From: an uncultured Flavobacteriales bacterium
GTDB taxonomy: Bacteria; Bacteroidota; Bacteroidia; Palsa-965
Assembly: GCA_937974275.1 (NCBI GenBank)
Contig: CALJIF010000133.1
Coordinates: 1 to 55,612, forward strand
Direction: 5' to 3'
DNA length: 55,612 nucleotides
Shown here: positions 25,168 through 34,619 of the stretch, in pieces
Position numbering within the stretch: the first letter of the stretch is position 1
Layout of the letters: each line of letters starts with the position of its first letter
The notes under the pieces: model-generated
Told to the model about the DNA's origin: nothing
Database searches by the model: none
The model's input: only the letters and a program-made list of their open reading frames with translations
Position numbers and translations under genes: made by a program

Positions 25168-26507
25168 TGTTTTTAATACGCTTCATCAAATCGTTTTACT
25201 TCGCAACGCGTTTTTATATCGCGGTGGCAGCGCTTTTGGTGTTGTGTATTGTCGCGTATTTTCTTCCCGGACTTTATCCGATAGCCGTAATCGGTGCAAC
25301 TGCAATACCTATTTTAATTGGTGTAGATATTGTGCTGCTGTGGATTCGCCCGAAAGGATTTCATGCCGTTCGCGGAACATTGGATAAATTGTCGAACGGT
25401 GATTTGAATCCGATTGAAATTACGTTAGAGAACAAGTATCCGTATCCGGTATTTGTTACCGTTGTTGACGAATTGCCTGTTCAGTTTCAAGCGCGTGATT
25501 TGAAATTTTACGCGTACTTAAATCCGTTTGCTTCAAAGAAATTGACGTATCAGGTACGACCCGTAAAACGCGGACAATATGTATTTGGAGCGGTGAATGT
25601 TTTTGTGGCTACCATGCTTGGTATGTTGCGTCGACGTTATCAGTTCGGTCATGATCATGAGGTGCCGGTTTATCCGTCGTACATACAAATGCGACGTTTC
25701 GAATTGCTGGCCATCTCGCATCGCTTAACGGAGGTCGGCATTAAGAAAATTCGTCGTCTGGGTCATAATATGGAATTCGATCAAATTAAAGATTACGTTT
25801 CAGGTGATGATCCGCGCACGGTAAACTGGAAGGCAACAGCACGACGCGGTCGCTTGATGGTGAATACGTATCAGGACGAAAAGTCACAGCAAGTGTACAA
25901 TGTGATCGACATGGGTCGAAACATGAAGATGCCGTTTGAAGGCATGACGTTGTTGGATTATGCGATTAATGCTTCTTTGGTGATTTCGAATATCGCGATG
26001 TTGAAGTACGACAAAGCCGGACTGATTACCTTCTCCAATCGCATTCATGCCGCATTGCCTGCTGATAGAAAAGGGATGCAGATGTATAACATCATGGAAT
26101 TGTTGTACTCGGCGAAAACAGGTTTCCTGGAATCGGATTACGGACGATTGTATGCTACACTGAAACGCACTGTTAGTCAGCGTTCGTTAGTCATTTTATA
26201 TACCAATTTCGAAACACTTTCTTCTGCACAGCGACAAATGACGTATCTGCGTCGTATTGCAAAAGATCATTTGTTGGTAGTGGTGTTTTTTGAAAATACG
26301 GAGCTGAGAAATTTCCTCGACACCAAACCCAATACGGTGCAGGAAATCTATTATCAAACCATTGCCGAGAAATTTACCTACGAGAAAAAACTGATTGTTA
26401 AGGAACTCGAAAAAAGCGGCATTCATGCTGTTTATACCGCTCCTGAAAATTTGACGGTAAACACGATCAATAAATACCTCGAGTTAAAAGCACGCGGACT
26501 GATTTAA
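25167..26507 (+). CDS. DUF58 domain-containing protein
   Basis: 446 residues. Two hydrophobic helices near the N-terminus (about 17-32 and 36-58) anchor it. The central part is beta-rich. The DUF58 signature YVSGDDPRTVNWKATARRG is at about 210-228, and a VWA-like C-terminal domain follows (about 245-440). It is the usual partner of MoxR ATPases. Its start overlaps the MoxR stop and its own stop overlaps the convergent tolC-like gene by 4 bp, so there is no room for a terminator between them. Confidence 0.93.
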   Translation: MFLIRFIKSFYFATRFYIAVAALLVLCIVAYFLPGLYPIAVIGATAIPILIGVDIVLLWIRPKGFHAVRGTLDKLSNGDLNPIEITLENKYPYPVFVTVVDELPVQFQARDLKFYAYLNPFASKKLTYQVRPVKRGQYVFGAVNVFVATMLGMLRRRYQFGHDHEVPVYPSYIQMRRFELLAISHRLTEVGIKKIRRLGHNMEFDQIKDYVSGDDPRTVNWKATARRGRLMVNTYQDEKSQQVYNVIDMGRNMKMPFEGMTLLDYAINASLVISNIAMLKYDKAGLITFSNRIHAALPADRKGMQMYNIMELLYSAKTGFLESDYGRLYATLKRTVSQRSLVILYTNFETLSSAQRQMTYLRRIAKDHLLVVVFFENTELRNFLDTKPNTVQEIYYQTIAEKFTYEKKLIVKELEKSGIHAVYTAPENLTVNTINKYLELKARGLI

Positions 26508-27811
26508 TACTTCAACGCTGCAGCCTGCCCGTACACGTTAATTTCAGCCACTTTTGCTTCGTAGTACAAATTGTATAGTTTGATGGTGGAATTAGTGAAA
26601 AGTACTTGCGCGGAAGCAACTTCCAATCCTTGTGTCTGACCTTGTTTCAATCGCGCCAGTGACAATTCCATGTTTTCTTTTGCCAGAAGATTGCTTTCTT
26701 TCTCCAGATTAAGCACTGCAATTTTGGTGTCGTAGGTATTCAATGCCTGATGAAAAATCAACGAAGCATTTAATCGTGCTTGCTGAAATTGTGCATCAGC
26801 AGATAACATGTTTAACGCAGCAAGTTGTGTTTCGCGTTTTAGTTGTCCGGCGTTGTAAATGGGTAGCGCCAACGTAATACCGGCATTCCATCCGTACGCC
26901 TGATTAAATAAGGAAAATCCTGCTGTATTTTGATTACGTGTATAATTGTATCCTGCATTTGCATCGATACGTGGAGAATACGATGCACGTGCTTCTCTCC
27001 AGGAATATTCAGAGATTTTAAACTGAGTCTTTAAACTCAACAACCCGGGATTGGAATTGTACATCGCATCTTCCAATTGTTTCCGATCAGTTAATGGATT
27101 CAGGATGAATGTGTCTTCAGCTTGAAATGTGGTATTGACATCTCTGCCCATCAAGGCATTTAACGATTGTTTTGCAATCAGTAATTGGTAATCCAATTCC
27201 AGTTGCGATTGACGCAATGTGTTTAGTTCTATTTGCGCCTGCAACAAATCTGTTTTAGGCAATGTGCCCGCTTTTACACGCGCTGTGGTAATAACAATAC
27301 GATCTTCGTTATACGCAATGATGCGGTTCGTGGCATTTTTCAACTGCTCCAGATACACTACTCCATAATAACTTTGAAGAACAGCAGTTGTGGTCTGCAA
27401 TATTTGTGATTTAAATTCCAGCTCGCCTTGTTGACGAATAGTTTCCAGTTTGTTTTTGGTGATGAACATTTTCGTTCCGTCGAAAAGCGTCCAGTTTAAT
27501 GCAACACCCGCGTTGAGCGATGTTCCTCCTGCATTGTTGGAACGAATTTCATTGCCGTTAACGAACTTCTGATTGATATTATTCTGATTAATACCGTATC
27601 CCGCATTGAAGTTGATAAACGGCAACATGCCTGCATTGCCGGGATCATCATTGATGGAATCGGCTGCGTAATTGTTTTTTGCGATGAGCACATCGTAATT
27701 ATTCTTCAATGCAACTTCTACTGCTTGTCCGGCTGTTAGAGCAGTTTGTGCACGCAGTGAAAAAATCATGCAGCAAAGAAGTCCGATCGTTATTGGGGCA
27801 ATCTTATTCAT
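26504..27811 (-). CDS. TolC-family outer-membrane efflux channel
   Basis: 435 residues from the ATG at 27811 (MNKIAPITIGLLCC), a signal peptide ending near LRAQ; an upstream ATG at 27838 would prefix nine residues that do not fit a signal peptide. Two outer-membrane efflux protein repeats with long coiled-coil helices are visible (TAGQAVEVALKNNYDVL; RVKAGTLPKTDLLQAQIELN; SLARLKQGQTQGLEVASAQVLF). It forms the trimeric exit duct for the RND pump encoded just upstream, whose stop it overlaps by 8 nt. Confidence 0.92.
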   Translation of the reverse strand: MNKIAPITIGLLCCMIFSLRAQTALTAGQAVEVALKNNYDVLIAKNNYAADSINDDPGNAGMLPFINFNAGYGINQNNINQKFVNGNEIRSNNAGGTSLNAGVALNWTLFDGTKMFITKNKLETIRQQGELEFKSQILQTTTAVLQSYYGVVYLEQLKNATNRIIAYNEDRIVITTARVKAGTLPKTDLLQAQIELNTLRQSQLELDYQLLIAKQSLNALMGRDVNTTFQAEDTFILNPLTDRKQLEDAMYNSNPGLLSLKTQFKISEYSWREARASYSPRIDANAGYNYTRNQNTAGFSLFNQAYGWNAGITLALPIYNAGQLKRETQLAALNMLSADAQFQQARLNASLIFHQALNTYDTKIAVLNLEKESNLLAKENMELSLARLKQGQTQGLEVASAQVLFTNSTIKLYNLYYEAKVAEINVYGQAAALKY

Positions 27812-30452
27812 GCTTGTTCGATTCTTTTGATGATGCAAGTAACCAATACATCACGGGAATGATAAATAAGGTCAGGAAGAGCGAGAATGTTAATCCGCCG
27901 GTAATTACAATACCCAAAGGAACGCGACTTTGTGCACCTGCTCCAAGTGCCATTGCAATGGGTAACGCACCAAGTACAGTTGCTAATGTTGTCATCAGAA
28001 TCGGGCGTAATCGTGCTACCGCAGCCGCGTGAACCGCTTCGAGTTTGTTCATGCCTTGCTCCCGAAGTTGATTCGCAAATTCTACAATCAGAATTCCGTT
28101 TTTGGTTACTAAACCGATCAGCATGATTAAACCGATTTGAGAAAAGATGTTCAATGTTTGATCGAATAACCACAACGATAAATAAGCACCCGCGATGGCT
28201 AATGGAACGGTTAACATAATGATGAACGGATCCCGGAAGCTTTCGAACTGCGCAGCAAGAATCAGATATATTAAAATCATTGCCAATACAAACGCGAACG
28301 CCGTGTTAGAGGAACTCTCCGTGAAATCGCGTGATGCTCCGGTGTATTCTTTACGGAAGGAGTCATCTAACAGGTCTTCACTAATCTTATTCATAGCTGC
28401 AATTCCATCGCCTAATGTTTTGCCTTCCGCTAATGATGCAGATATCGTGGCTGACTTGTATCGGTTGTAGTGGTACAAAGAAGGCGGCGCGCTGTTTTCC
28501 GAAATAGTAATCAAATTCGATAGCTGAATCATTTCTCCTGTGCGGGAACGTACATACATGCGCAGCAAATCAGATGGATTGTCGCGATCAGGAAATTCCG
28601 CCTGTCCGATAACCTGATATTGTTTTCCGTCAATCTGGAAATAGCCGAAGCGTCGTCCGCTAAAAAACAGTTGCAGTGTAGAGGCAATGTCCGCAACAGA
28701 AACGCCCATATTCGCAGCTTTGAGGCGATCAATATAGACTTCCAGCTCCGGACGATTGAATTTTAAGTTCACATCACTATTGGCGAACGTTGGTTCTTTA
28801 CGCACCGCTTCCATGATTTTCGGAATAGTCGCTTTCAGTTTGTTGAACTCTAAATTCTGAATTACCAATTGTACCGGCTGTGCAGAACTGTTCGCCAGTG
28901 AAGTAGAAATCGTTTGTTCCTGAGATACAAAGATTTTTACTTCAGGATAATTTTTTGAAAGTTTGGTTAGTTTATCCGCAATTTCCTGTTGCGTAAAATC
29001 ACGGTCGGCAGGATCACTCAAACGTACAATGACCAATCCTGAATTGATGGCTTGATTTCCTCCTCCTGCTGCCGTTAAGCTGAAAATCATACGCGCTTCA
29101 GGAACACTGTCAATAACATTTTGCGAAATGTTATAAATGATATCGTCCATCGCATCGAATGAAGTTCCTTCAGGAGCTGTAACGGGCATGCGCACTACAC
29201 TACGATCTTCCAATGGTGCAAGTTCCCGCTTGATGGTAGAATTCAACGTGTAAATTAAAATTAAACACGCACCAATAATCGTTAATGCAATCCATTTGCG
29301 TTTCATGAATGATTTCAACCAACGTTCGTAGCCGCTTTCCATTTTCCTGAAAAACGGTTCTGTTGCTTCATAGAAACGTGTCTTCTTATGTACTTTACGA
29401 CCAAGCAATACGTTTAATACGGGAGTCAACGTTAACGAAACCAACGCTGAAATAAGCACGGCCGATGCAACTACAATTCCAAATTCGCGAAACAAACGAC
29501 CCGTAAATCCTTCCAGAAAAATTACCGGAATAAATACCACAGCCAGCGTCAGACTCGTAGAAATAACCGCGAAGAAAATTTCTTTCGTTCCTTCTACCGC
29601 CGCTTGCATTTTGTTCATGCCTTGCTCAATTCGCTTGTAGATATTTTCTGTTACAACAATGCCGTCATCCACCACAAGACCTGTGGCTAATACAATTCCC
29701 AATAACGTCAATACATTAATGGAAAAATCAAATAGGTACATGATAAAGAATGTTCCGATGAGTGATACCGGAATATCTACAAGAGGACGCAATGCAATTG
29801 ACCAGTCGCGGAAAAACAGGTAAATGATAAGAACAACCAGAATAACAGCAATGAGCAATGTCTCCTGAACTTCGAGTATGGATTGACGCACGAATTTTGA
29901 TTTGTCAATACCAACATTAATGGTCATTCCTTCCGGAAGATTTTTCTGAATGTCAGCATAGCGACGGTAGAACTCATCAGCAATATCAATATAGTTGGCG
30001 CCGGGTTGCGGAATAATCGCAAGTGATACGGCAACTGAGTTGTACAAACGTGATCGTGTTTCGAGATTTTCAGGACCAAGCACCGCTTCACCTACATCGC
30101 GTAAACGCGTAATGCCCGATTCATCCTGCTTGAGGATTAAATTGTTAAAGTCTTCTTCTGTTGTAAGTCGACCGTACGTTTTAACCGTCAGTTCCGTTTC
30201 GTTACCGTAAATTTTTCCGGCGGGTAATTCAATGTTCTCTGCGTTTAATGCAGCAAACACATCTTGCGCTGTAAGTTTTCGTGCTGCGAGTTGCAAGGGG
30301 TTTAACCACAATCGCATGGCTTTTCGTTTCTGTCCGAATATGCGTACTTCACTCACACCCGGAATAGTTTGCAATTTTTCCTGCAATATATTTTCGGCGT
30401 AATCACTCAGTTCAATATCGTTCATTTTTGAACTTTGAATCGGCATAAACAA
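27804..30452 (-). CDS. C-terminal 882 residues of the interrupted RND pump
   Basis: The open part downstream of the internal TAA. The first possible start is a TTG at 30452 (next ATG at 30446), so any protein made from it would lack TM1 and most of porter subdomain PN1 and could not assemble a normal RND trimer. It contains the remaining porter, docking and TM domains, including the DD pair. It overlaps the tolC-like gene start by 8 nt. Confidence 0.7.
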   Translation of the reverse strand: MFMPIQSSKMNDIELSDYAENILQEKLQTIPGVSEVRIFGQKRKAMRLWLNPLQLAARKLTAQDVFAALNAENIELPAGKIYGNETELTVKTYGRLTTEEDFNNLILKQDESGITRLRDVGEAVLGPENLETRSRLYNSVAVSLAIIPQPGANYIDIADEFYRRYADIQKNLPEGMTINVGIDKSKFVRQSILEVQETLLIAVILVVLIIYLFFRDWSIALRPLVDIPVSLIGTFFIMYLFDFSINVLTLLGIVLATGLVVDDGIVVTENIYKRIEQGMNKMQAAVEGTKEIFFAVISTSLTLAVVFIPVIFLEGFTGRLFREFGIVVASAVLISALVSLTLTPVLNVLLGRKVHKKTRFYEATEPFFRKMESGYERWLKSFMKRKWIALTIIGACLILIYTLNSTIKRELAPLEDRSVVRMPVTAPEGTSFDAMDDIIYNISQNVIDSVPEARMIFSLTAAGGGNQAINSGLVIVRLSDPADRDFTQQEIADKLTKLSKNYPEVKIFVSQEQTISTSLANSSAQPVQLVIQNLEFNKLKATIPKIMEAVRKEPTFANSDVNLKFNRPELEVYIDRLKAANMGVSVADIASTLQLFFSGRRFGYFQIDGKQYQVIGQAEFPDRDNPSDLLRMYVRSRTGEMIQLSNLITISENSAPPSLYHYNRYKSATISASLAEGKTLGDGIAAMNKISEDLLDDSFRKEYTGASRDFTESSSNTAFAFVLAMILIYLILAAQFESFRDPFIIMLTVPLAIAGAYLSLWLFDQTLNIFSQIGLIMLIGLVTKNGILIVEFANQLREQGMNKLEAVHAAAVARLRPILMTTLATVLGALPIAMALGAGAQSRVPLGIVITGGLTFSLFLTLFIIPVMYWLLASSKESNKHE

Positions 30453-30476
30453 AATCGGATCGTTGTTGGCGTCTGA

Positions 30477-30869
30477 TTATGTAACTGTAGGAGGCGCATC
30501 AATATCCTGAGGTAAATTTTTAATTGCTTGTGATACTTTATCTCGAACGTCGTTTGCTGCACGCTCCAGATCTGCGCCCAATTCAAATTCAACAGTAATG
30601 TTGCTGGAACCTAATTGCGAAGCCCCGCTGATAGATTTGATTCCGTCAATTCCGTTAATTGCTTTTTCTAAAGGTTCTGTTATTTGCGATTCTACAATCT
30701 CCGCATTAGCGCCGGTATATGTAGTACGCACGCTTATGGTAGGCGGATCAATGGCAGGATATTCGCGAACACCAAGAAACGTATAACCCGCAGCGCCAAA
30801 AATCATGATGAGAATACTCAACACAATTGCACCTACGGGACGTTTAAGCGATATCTCGGAAATGTTCAT
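30477..30869 (-). CDS. N-terminal 130 residues of the interrupted RND pump
   Basis: From MNISEISLKRPVGAIVLSIL (TM1) through EYPAIDPPTISVRTTYTGA and the PN1 porter segment to PPTVT, ending at the in-frame TAA. The start lies 3 nt after the fusion-protein stop. As a separate product it would be one TM helix with a partial porter domain. Confidence 0.7.
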   Translation of the reverse strand: MNISEISLKRPVGAIVLSILIMIFGAAGYTFLGVREYPAIDPPTISVRTTYTGANAEIVESQITEPLEKAINGIDGIKSISGASQLGSSNITVEFELGADLERAANDVRDKVSQAIKNLPQDIDAPPTVT

Positions 30870-30871
30870 TT

Positions 30872-31906
30872 TTATTCTACGCTTTTCAATTTAACCGCAA
30901 CTCCCGGACGCACAAATTGCAATCCTGTTGTAATTACGGTGTCACCCGCCGAAAGTCCGCTCAATACTTCAATGTACTCTGCAGTTCTAAAGCCTGTTGT
31001 AATGTCAACACTTGTTGCTTTGCCGTCGCGTACCACAATCGCTGTTTTAGTACGAGCCATGGGAACAACAGCTTTGGTTGGAATAGCCAAACTGTTGCCT
31101 GAAATTTTACCGAGTGTTACCTGAGCAGATGATCCGGCCAGCAGCTGTGTTTTTGCTTCAGTAATCTGTGCCCGAATTTGAATATTCAAATTGCCCGCAT
31201 CTACGGATTGTTCCGTTGCATACACTACTGCCTTGAATTTTTCGGGATAGGGATGAACAGTAAAGTTCACGGTATCTCCGCGTTGAATAGAAGCACCCAT
31301 ATTTTCAGGTACAGCGAAATCGAGTTTCATGGAACGTGTATCTCGGATCGTAACTATTGCAGTATTCGGAGCAACCATCATTCCCGGACTGACACGGCGT
31401 AAACCTAATGTCCCGCTATACGGTGCGCGAATTTCTGTTTTGCTGATTTGCGCTTCCGTCATTGCGATATCAGCTTTCAATACATCACGCTGTAGCACAA
31501 CCGCATCATAATCTTGTTGACTGATGCCGTTTACTTTTACTAATTCGCTTTGACGCTGTATTTGAATTTCAGCATTGGCAAGTTGTGCTTTTAATTTATT
31601 CAGTTGTGCTTGTAAATCGCCGTCAAATAATTTAACGAGCAACATTCCTTGTTGGACGGATGCTCCTTCGTTGAAATGAATCGATACCACACGTCCGGAT
31701 ATTTCGCTCATTAATGTAGTTTCTTCGTTAGGTAATACCGTGCCGTTAACGTCGAAACCTGCATTGAGCGGTTGTGTCTTTACAATGTAGCCTTCAATTC
31801 CCTGAAGCGGACCGTTTTGTTTCTGAGCTTTCGGATCACTTTCGTTGCCACAGCTAAACAGGAGTGCGACTATAGGTAGAATAAAAATACGTGTAGAAAC
31901 AATCAT
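30872..31906 (-). CDS. RND efflux membrane fusion (periplasmic adaptor) lipoprotein
   Basis: 344 residues. A lipoprotein signal ends at LFSC (Cys19). The lipoyl/barrel-sandwich halves flank a coiled-coil hairpin (GRVVSIHFNEGASVQQGMLL; then LKAQLANAEIQIQRQSELVK; then SKTEIRAPYSGTLGLRRVSPG), followed by the beta-barrel and membrane-proximal domains. It links the RND pump to the TolC channel. First gene of a three-gene tripartite efflux operon in the order adaptor, pump, channel. Substrates cannot be predicted. Confidence 0.93.
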   Translation of the reverse strand: MIVSTRIFILPIVALLFSCGNESDPKAQKQNGPLQGIEGYIVKTQPLNAGFDVNGTVLPNEETTLMSEISGRVVSIHFNEGASVQQGMLLVKLFDGDLQAQLNKLKAQLANAEIQIQRQSELVKVNGISQQDYDAVVLQRDVLKADIAMTEAQISKTEIRAPYSGTLGLRRVSPGMMVAPNTAIVTIRDTRSMKLDFAVPENMGASIQRGDTVNFTVHPYPEKFKAVVYATEQSVDAGNLNIQIRAQITEAKTQLLAGSSAQVTLGKISGNSLAIPTKAVVPMARTKTAIVVRDGKATSVDITTGFRTAEYIEVLSGLSAGDTVITTGLQFVRPGVAVKLKSVE

Positions 31907-32047
31907 TGGCGAATTTACGGTATTCCTGCAAAACAGCCCTTTACAGGCTTCTATATTCGCATTTTTTAAGAATTCTGTTGCGATGTAGTGAATCGCGTTT
32001 TAATTTAGTTCCATATTCAAATCGTTATCACTACAATAACTAAACAC

Positions 32048-32506
32048 ATGACACATCAGGAAGTTTATCAAATGGTAGAAAAGAGCATTGAAGGCTTAAA
32101 AGTTGATCCCGCATTATGCCGTGGGGAAAAGCCCGGACAGTGGTCGTATAAATTGAAAGATGCCACAATATGGGTTGACGTTTTCGAATGGAATGCAGGT
32201 TCGGGAAAATATTACATTCAAGTGATGAGCCCCTTGTGTGTCGTTCCTGATTTAAAGACACAGGAATTCTTACTGGATGTATTGGAGATCAACTATAAAC
32301 TGGTAGGTTGTTCTATTTGCAAAAAAGGTGACTGGTTGTACATTTTAAATTTGCGTGAAATAGAAGGCATTGATCAATCTGAGATTGACGCAACATTAGA
32401 TCGTGTTGGTTTTTACAGCACCGATTATTACGGCAAGCTCGCATTTAAGTTTGAAGGATGTTGGACGCCGAAGCCACCTGTTGATACAACGGGAAGCAGA
32501 GGTTAA
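32048..32506 (+). CDS. YbjN-like (type III chaperone-fold) protein
   Basis: 152 residues, soluble, no signal peptide. The alternating pattern (IWVDVFEWNAGSGKYYIQVM, CVVPDLKTQEFLLDVLEINY, GCSICKKGDWLYILNLREI) resembles the YbjN/CesT chaperone-like fold. Homologues are common in Bacteroidota as uncharacterised proteins. It is divergent from the efflux operon and followed by a hairpin with a T-tail. The function is unknown and the family call rests on pattern only. Confidence 0.65.
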   Translation: MTHQEVYQMVEKSIEGLKVDPALCRGEKPGQWSYKLKDATIWVDVFEWNAGSGKYYIQVMSPLCVVPDLKTQEFLLDVLEINYKLVGCSICKKGDWLYILNLREIEGIDQSEIDATLDRVGFYSTDYYGKLAFKFEGCWTPKPPVDTTGSRG

Positions 32507-32538
32507 ACGAACACCCTGCAGACTTTCGGATATGAATA

Positions 32539-33627
32539 TCAGCTTGAACGGGAAATGATATCATGTCCCGTTTTATATGTTCCCAGTAAAATGGAAACAG
32601 GGCGCAATTGCTCAGTGCGGTCCGCGATTAATTTAAATATGGAGATGAGCGGGATGAACAAAATCATACCGGCAGCACCCCACACTAATCCACCGATCAG
32701 AATCGCAACGATAACAACAAGAGAGTTGATTTTAATTTGATTGCCCACTGCAAACGGAAAAATCAAATACGCTTCCAAGACTTGTACTACCGCAAATACA
32801 GCAATAACCGCCGTCGGATACCAAATAGAGTTGTAATTCACCCATGCAATTGTAATCGGCAGTAATGATGCAATCATGATACCGACATAAGGAATGAAGG
32901 TGAGTATCGCCGCGATAAATCCAAATAATATTGGATTCGGAAGCCCGATAAAGTATAATCCGATTGAATTAAGTGTTCCAACTGCAAGGTACACCAACAA
33001 CATTCCTCTTACGAACCGATAGTAGGCCGTAACGCTTTCCAATAAAATTTGATGTATCGTATTTCTTTGTCCTTGAGGAAACCAAGCGTACACCGCATTA
33101 CTTAGTAGGCCGCGATTGTAAAGGATTAACGCGGTAATTAAAGGAATCATGATCAGAAAGAATAACAATTCTGTAAACGAATTCGCTGTCGTTTTTAAAA
33201 TTGGTATAGCCTGATTTCCTGAACTTTCTATAAACGAACGAATAATGTCTGCTTGTTCCTGATAGTCTAAGTGGAAGCGTACTCCAATCCAGTTTCCTAA
33301 ATCATTTGCCGTGAATAATAGTTTTTCCTTTAATAATTGCCATTCCGATGCGAACTCAGCAATTTGGGTAATTAGCAATAAAACAACACTTCCAACAATG
33401 CCGGTAATTAGCAGCAGAGCGAGCACAATGGCTATACCTCTCGGAATTTTTCGAACTTCTAACCACTTACAAATCGGATATAGAATAAATGCGAGTAGTG
33501 CCGAAAAGCATAACGGAATCAGAACAGAACGACCGAGGTACATGACAACCAGTGCAAACAAGATCTTCGGAGCTAAGCCCGATAATGTGCTCCATTTTTC
33601 GTTTGGTGAAACATTGTTGTTGCTCAT
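32539..33627 (-). CDS. AI-2E family transporter (PerM/UPF0118)
   Basis: 362 residues with about eight TM helices. The paired N-terminal helices (about 18-65), a soluble helical segment (about 90-140) and the conserved C-terminal membrane block with GLPNPILFGFIAAILTFIPYVG and GGLVWGAAGMILFIPL are typical of the family. Members include the quorum-signal exporter TqsA and Na+/H+ antiporters; most are uncharacterised, so the AI-2 name should not be taken literally. Last gene in the block starting with secA. Confidence 0.92.
   Translation of the reverse strand: MSNNNVSPNEKWSTLSGLAPKILFALVVMYLGRSVLIPLCFSALLAFILYPICKWLEVRKIPRGIAIVLALLLITGIVGSVVLLLITQIAEFASEWQLLKEKLLFTANDLGNWIGVRFHLDYQEQADIIRSFIESSGNQAIPILKTTANSFTELLFFLIMIPLITALILYNRGLLSNAVYAWFPQGQRNTIHQILLESVTAYYRFVRGMLLVYLAVGTLNSIGLYFIGLPNPILFGFIAAILTFIPYVGIMIASLLPITIAWVNYNSIWYPTAVIAVFAVVQVLEAYLIFPFAVGNQIKINSLVVIVAILIGGLVWGAAGMILFIPLISIFKLIADRTEQLRPVSILLGTYKTGHDIISRSS
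32547..32574 (+). terminator. Intrinsic terminator of the YbjN-like gene
   Basis: AACGGGA (32547-32553) pairs with TCCCGTT (32566-32572), with the inner palindrome ATGATATCAT extending the stem, then TTTT. It lies inside the 3' end of the convergent AI-2E gene. Confidence 0.65.
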
Positions 33628-33641
33628 GTGTCGGAACTAGT

Positions 33642-34115
33642 TTAACGGCGTGTAAAAACTGCGACTATAGCGGTGGTAATTAATCCCATGATTAATGCAC
33701 CAATCGAACCTTGAATAATATAATTGGATAAATTAAAATATTCCCGTGCTGACGCTTCATCCATCATCTCTAATGCGACAGAATAGTTGATGACATTTTC
33801 AAAGTAATACGGTGAGATCAATGTCAGGGAAATGTACTGGGTAACCGGAGTTAATGCTGCTACAAATAAAGATAACAATGCGCCACTTTTTAAACCTTGG
33901 AGGTAGGTCATTTTTTCTTCGGGCATTGTTTTGCGTTTAGCGCGCAATGCGAATACATACATCGTAATTGCAGGCACCGCCACAAAATTGGTAACGATAG
34001 CGTGCTTATCCAAATGAACATCGTGTAAACCGAATAAACGTTCTCCGGTCATCCATAGCAGCATCATTGCCGTAAACAGCAATGCCCATTTTAATTCTGT
34101 TTTTATTGCGTTCAT
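33642..34115 (-). CDS. DUF4199 membrane protein
   Basis: 157 residues with four TM helices (about 8-22, 40-58, 72-98, 130-152). KMTYLQGLKSGALLSLFVAA and the YYFENVIN segment match DUF4199, a Bacteroidota family of unknown function. It lies 14 nt from the AI-2E gene and 4 nt after the lipoprotein gene, probably in one transcript. Confidence 0.85.
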   Translation of the reverse strand: MNAIKTELKWALLFTAMMLLWMTGERLFGLHDVHLDKHAIVTNFVAVPAITMYVFALRAKRKTMPEEKMTYLQGLKSGALLSLFVAALTPVTQYISLTLISPYYFENVINYSVALEMMDEASAREYFNLSNYIIQGSIGALIMGLITTAIVAVFTRR

Positions 34116-34119
34116 GAAA

Positions 34120-34608
34120 TTATTTTAAAAGAATGCCGGAAATTTTAGTGAGCGAAGGATGCGCGGAGCAAGCAATCACATTAATCTTCGCACGATGAAT
34201 GGAAGCATCCGATGATATGCGGATATACATTTCGCAACCGTTATTATTAAAGGAATATTCTTCTGTCGGAAACATGGTGCCTGTTTCATCTTCATCCAAT
34301 TCACTGTCTGCTCCGGGAGTAGCGTCTACTGCTATGCCCATAATGGTGTCAGTATTGGATGTTTGTTCATCAATGATGACAATACGAAAATCTAAACTGT
34401 CTCCTGCCGGTGTTACAGCAAGTGTTACATCAAGGCCGAGATCTTTCAACGTGTATCCATCCTTGTACGATTTAATTGCCGGTGAAGCATTTTCGTTCGG
34501 TTGTGGTACTGCTGGGACAACTTCTTTGGTTCCGGAACGTTCTTCCGGAGAATTGCAGGCAAGAAGTGTTAACGCGACAATGCTTGTGAAAATGATAGAA
34601 CTTTTCAT
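34120..34608 (-). CDS. Small lipoprotein of unknown function
   Basis: 162 residues. A lipoprotein signal ends at LLAC (Cys18), followed by a Pro/Glu-rich linker and a compact beta-rich domain (about 48-160) with two cysteines near the C-terminus (NNGCEMYI and VIACSAH) that could form a disulfide. I recognise no family. It sits between the TauE-like and DUF4199 genes on the same strand. Confidence 0.75.
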   Translation of the reverse strand: MKSSIIFTSIVALTLLACNSPEERSGTKEVVPAVPQPNENASPAIKSYKDGYTLKDLGLDVTLAVTPAGDSLDFRIVIIDEQTSNTDTIMGIAVDATPGADSELDEDETGTMFPTEEYSFNNNGCEMYIRISSDASIHRAKINVIACSAHPSLTKISGILLK

Positions 34609-34619
34609 GATGGGATACT

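Larger units (their letters stand above)
27804..30869 (-). pseudogene. RND (HAE1-type) efflux pump inner-membrane subunit interrupted by an in-frame TAA
   Basis: Read through, the frame from 30869 to 27804 gives a 1021-residue AcrB/MexB-type proton-driven pump: TM1 and porter PN1, FAxxV-type porter segments, GLVVDDGIVVTEN with the conserved proton-relay aspartate pair in TM4, and a second TM block at the C-terminus. At 30477-30479 the codon between PPTVT and SDANNDP is TAA, where homologues usually have a lysine (PPTVTKADAN); AAA to TAA is a single change. The frame continues perfectly on both sides, so this is a nonsense codon, not a frameshift. It may be a recent mutation, a mixed population or a sequencing error. 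The membrane fusion protein and TolC genes on either side are intact. Confidence 0.85.

Noticed and set aside
27804..30869. Frameshift as the cause of the split RND gene
   Set aside because: Both halves are in the same frame; only one codon is a stop.
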